From positions 1 to 6,767 of the forward strand of contig JALOTS010000120.1 in the NCBI GenBank assembly GCA_025457785.1: a stretch of DNA of 6,767 nucleotides, written 5' to 3'. The notes under the pieces are model-generated. The model was not told the origin of the DNA. It did no database searches and was given only the letters and a program-made list of their open reading frames with translations. Within the stretch, counting starts at the first letter, position 1. Each line of letters begins with the position of its first letter. Below are positions 6,211-6,767 of this stretch, in pieces. This DNA comes from Pontiellaceae bacterium. GTDB taxonomy: Bacteria; Verrucomicrobiota; Kiritimatiellia; Kiritimatiellales; Tichowtungiaceae. The translations under genes and the position numbers were made by a program.

Positions 6211-6767
6211 ATGACAGAGGGTTTTAAAGCTGCACTGGCGTCTTCCCGGAAGTTACTGCTTGCGGAGCTGCGGCCTGACGGCTGCTGGGAAGGCGGGCTG
6301 TCGAGTTCCGCGCTGGCAACGGCGGTTGCATTGTTTGCATTGAAGCTTTCCGGCCAAACAGAGCGGGCGGGGCGCGGGTTCCAATGGCTGGAAGCGCATC
6401 GCAATGCTGATGGTGGCTGGGGTGACAGTCCGGAGAGTCCGAGTAATTTTACAACGACACTGCTGTGTCGCTGTGTGCTGGGCGAAGAGATCGGTGCGCC
6501 GCAGGAGGTGGTTCAGGCCATCCTGAATCATTACGGCGATGACCGCACTTTTTCGGTTCCGATTTTGACGATGTGCATGCTGTCGGGAAAGCTGGGCGAT
6601 GACTGGTCGGTGATTCCGCAATTGCCCTTTGAGCTGGCGGCCGTTCCGCACCGGTTTTATAAAATCATCCGGATGCCGGTGGTCAGCTACGCGCTGCCGG
6701 CGCTGATTGCAATCGGGCTGGTGCGGCATGTGAAGCGGCCTTCATCGGCCGCCTTTTTTCGGAATGC
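6211..6767 (+). CDS. Terpene-cyclase/squalene-hopene-cyclase-like protein, N-terminal part (runs off window)
   Basis: The frame is open from the ATG at 6211 to the window end (185 full codons). It follows the N-terminal order of squalene-hopene cyclases and related prenyltransferase-like alpha/alpha-barrel proteins: LLLAELRPDGCWEGG (15-29), a helix SSALATAVALFALKLSG, the QW-like repeat FQWLEAHRNADGGWGDSPES (57-76), FTTTLLCRCVLG, then FSVPILTMCMLSG (114-126), IPQLPFELAAVPHRFYKIIRM (135-155) and VVSYALPALIAIGLV (157-171). In true cyclases the last two parts read 'P.LPPE...LP' and 'S.W.R...VPL', so this is a divergent, compact version. The catalytic DxDD motif would lie beyond the window, so cyclase activity cannot be judged. 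It begins one base after the preceding stop, with no strong ribosome binding site of its own, which suggests coupling to the secreted-protein gene. If active, it would cyclise a polyprenyl substrate at the membrane. Confidence 0.78.
   Translation, partial: MTEGFKAALASSRKLLLAELRPDGCWEGGLSSSALATAVALFALKLSGQTERAGRGFQWLEAHRNADGGWGDSPESPSNFTTTLLCRCVLGEEIGAPQEVVQAILNHYGDDRTFSVPILTMCMLSGKLGDDWSVIPQLPFELAAVPHRFYKIIRMPVVSYALPALIAIGLVRHVKRPSSAAFFRN

Noticed and set aside
5697..6404. Minus-strand open frame (235 codons) opposite the secreted protein and cyclase start
   Set aside because: It crosses two well-supported + strand genes, has no motif and no ribosome binding site, so it is a shadow.

Overview
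The window reads as ordinary bacterial chromosome of medium GC content (roughly 50-55%). All recognisable genes lie on the + strand. I cannot assign a genus. The mix suggests the PVC superphylum, perhaps Kiritimatiellota or Verrucomicrobiota: a PQQ-like beta-propeller protein, an NRAMP-fold transporter next to sugar-phosphate enzymes, a small-type class I phosphomannose isomerase, and a compact squalene-hopene-cyclase-like protein. This is an impression from gene content, not a proof.

Layout. Positions 1-2978 look like one transcription unit: the 3' end of a beta-propeller gene, a D-hexose-6-phosphate mutarotase (aldose-1-epimerase family), and an 11-TM NRAMP-superfamily transporter, closed by a strong intrinsic terminator. 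Positions 3040-4113 hold a class I mannose-6-phosphate isomerase gene (manA type) with its own ribosome binding site and terminator. It carries an in-frame TAA at codon 88, while the rest of the frame and all zinc ligands are intact. A conserved-looking but unrecognised 227-aa protein follows (4181-4864), its ATG only 15 bases past the terminator T-tract. Next come a well-formed promoter and a tRNA-Val(GAC) with encoded CCA (4925-5001), then a doubtful 66-codon ORF and an intergenic stretch. The last part is a likely two-gene unit: a secreted protein with an SmpA/OmlA-like N-terminal module and an OB-fold-like C-terminal module (5478-6209), and, one base later, the start of a terpene-cyclase/squalene-hopene-cyclase-like gene that runs off the window (6211 onward).

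How the genes fit together. The mutarotase interconverts anomers of hexose 6-phosphates and the isomerase interconverts mannose 6-phosphate and fructose 6-phosphate, so the first half is a small hexose-phosphate neighbourhood. The transporter between them has the NRAMP fold but lacks the residues that bind divalent metal in NRAMP proteins (DPGN reads GTGS and MPH reads FSG), so its substrate is open. The two points most worth checking are this altered transporter and the interrupted isomerase. I saw no CRISPR array, insertion sequence, phage gene or defence system.
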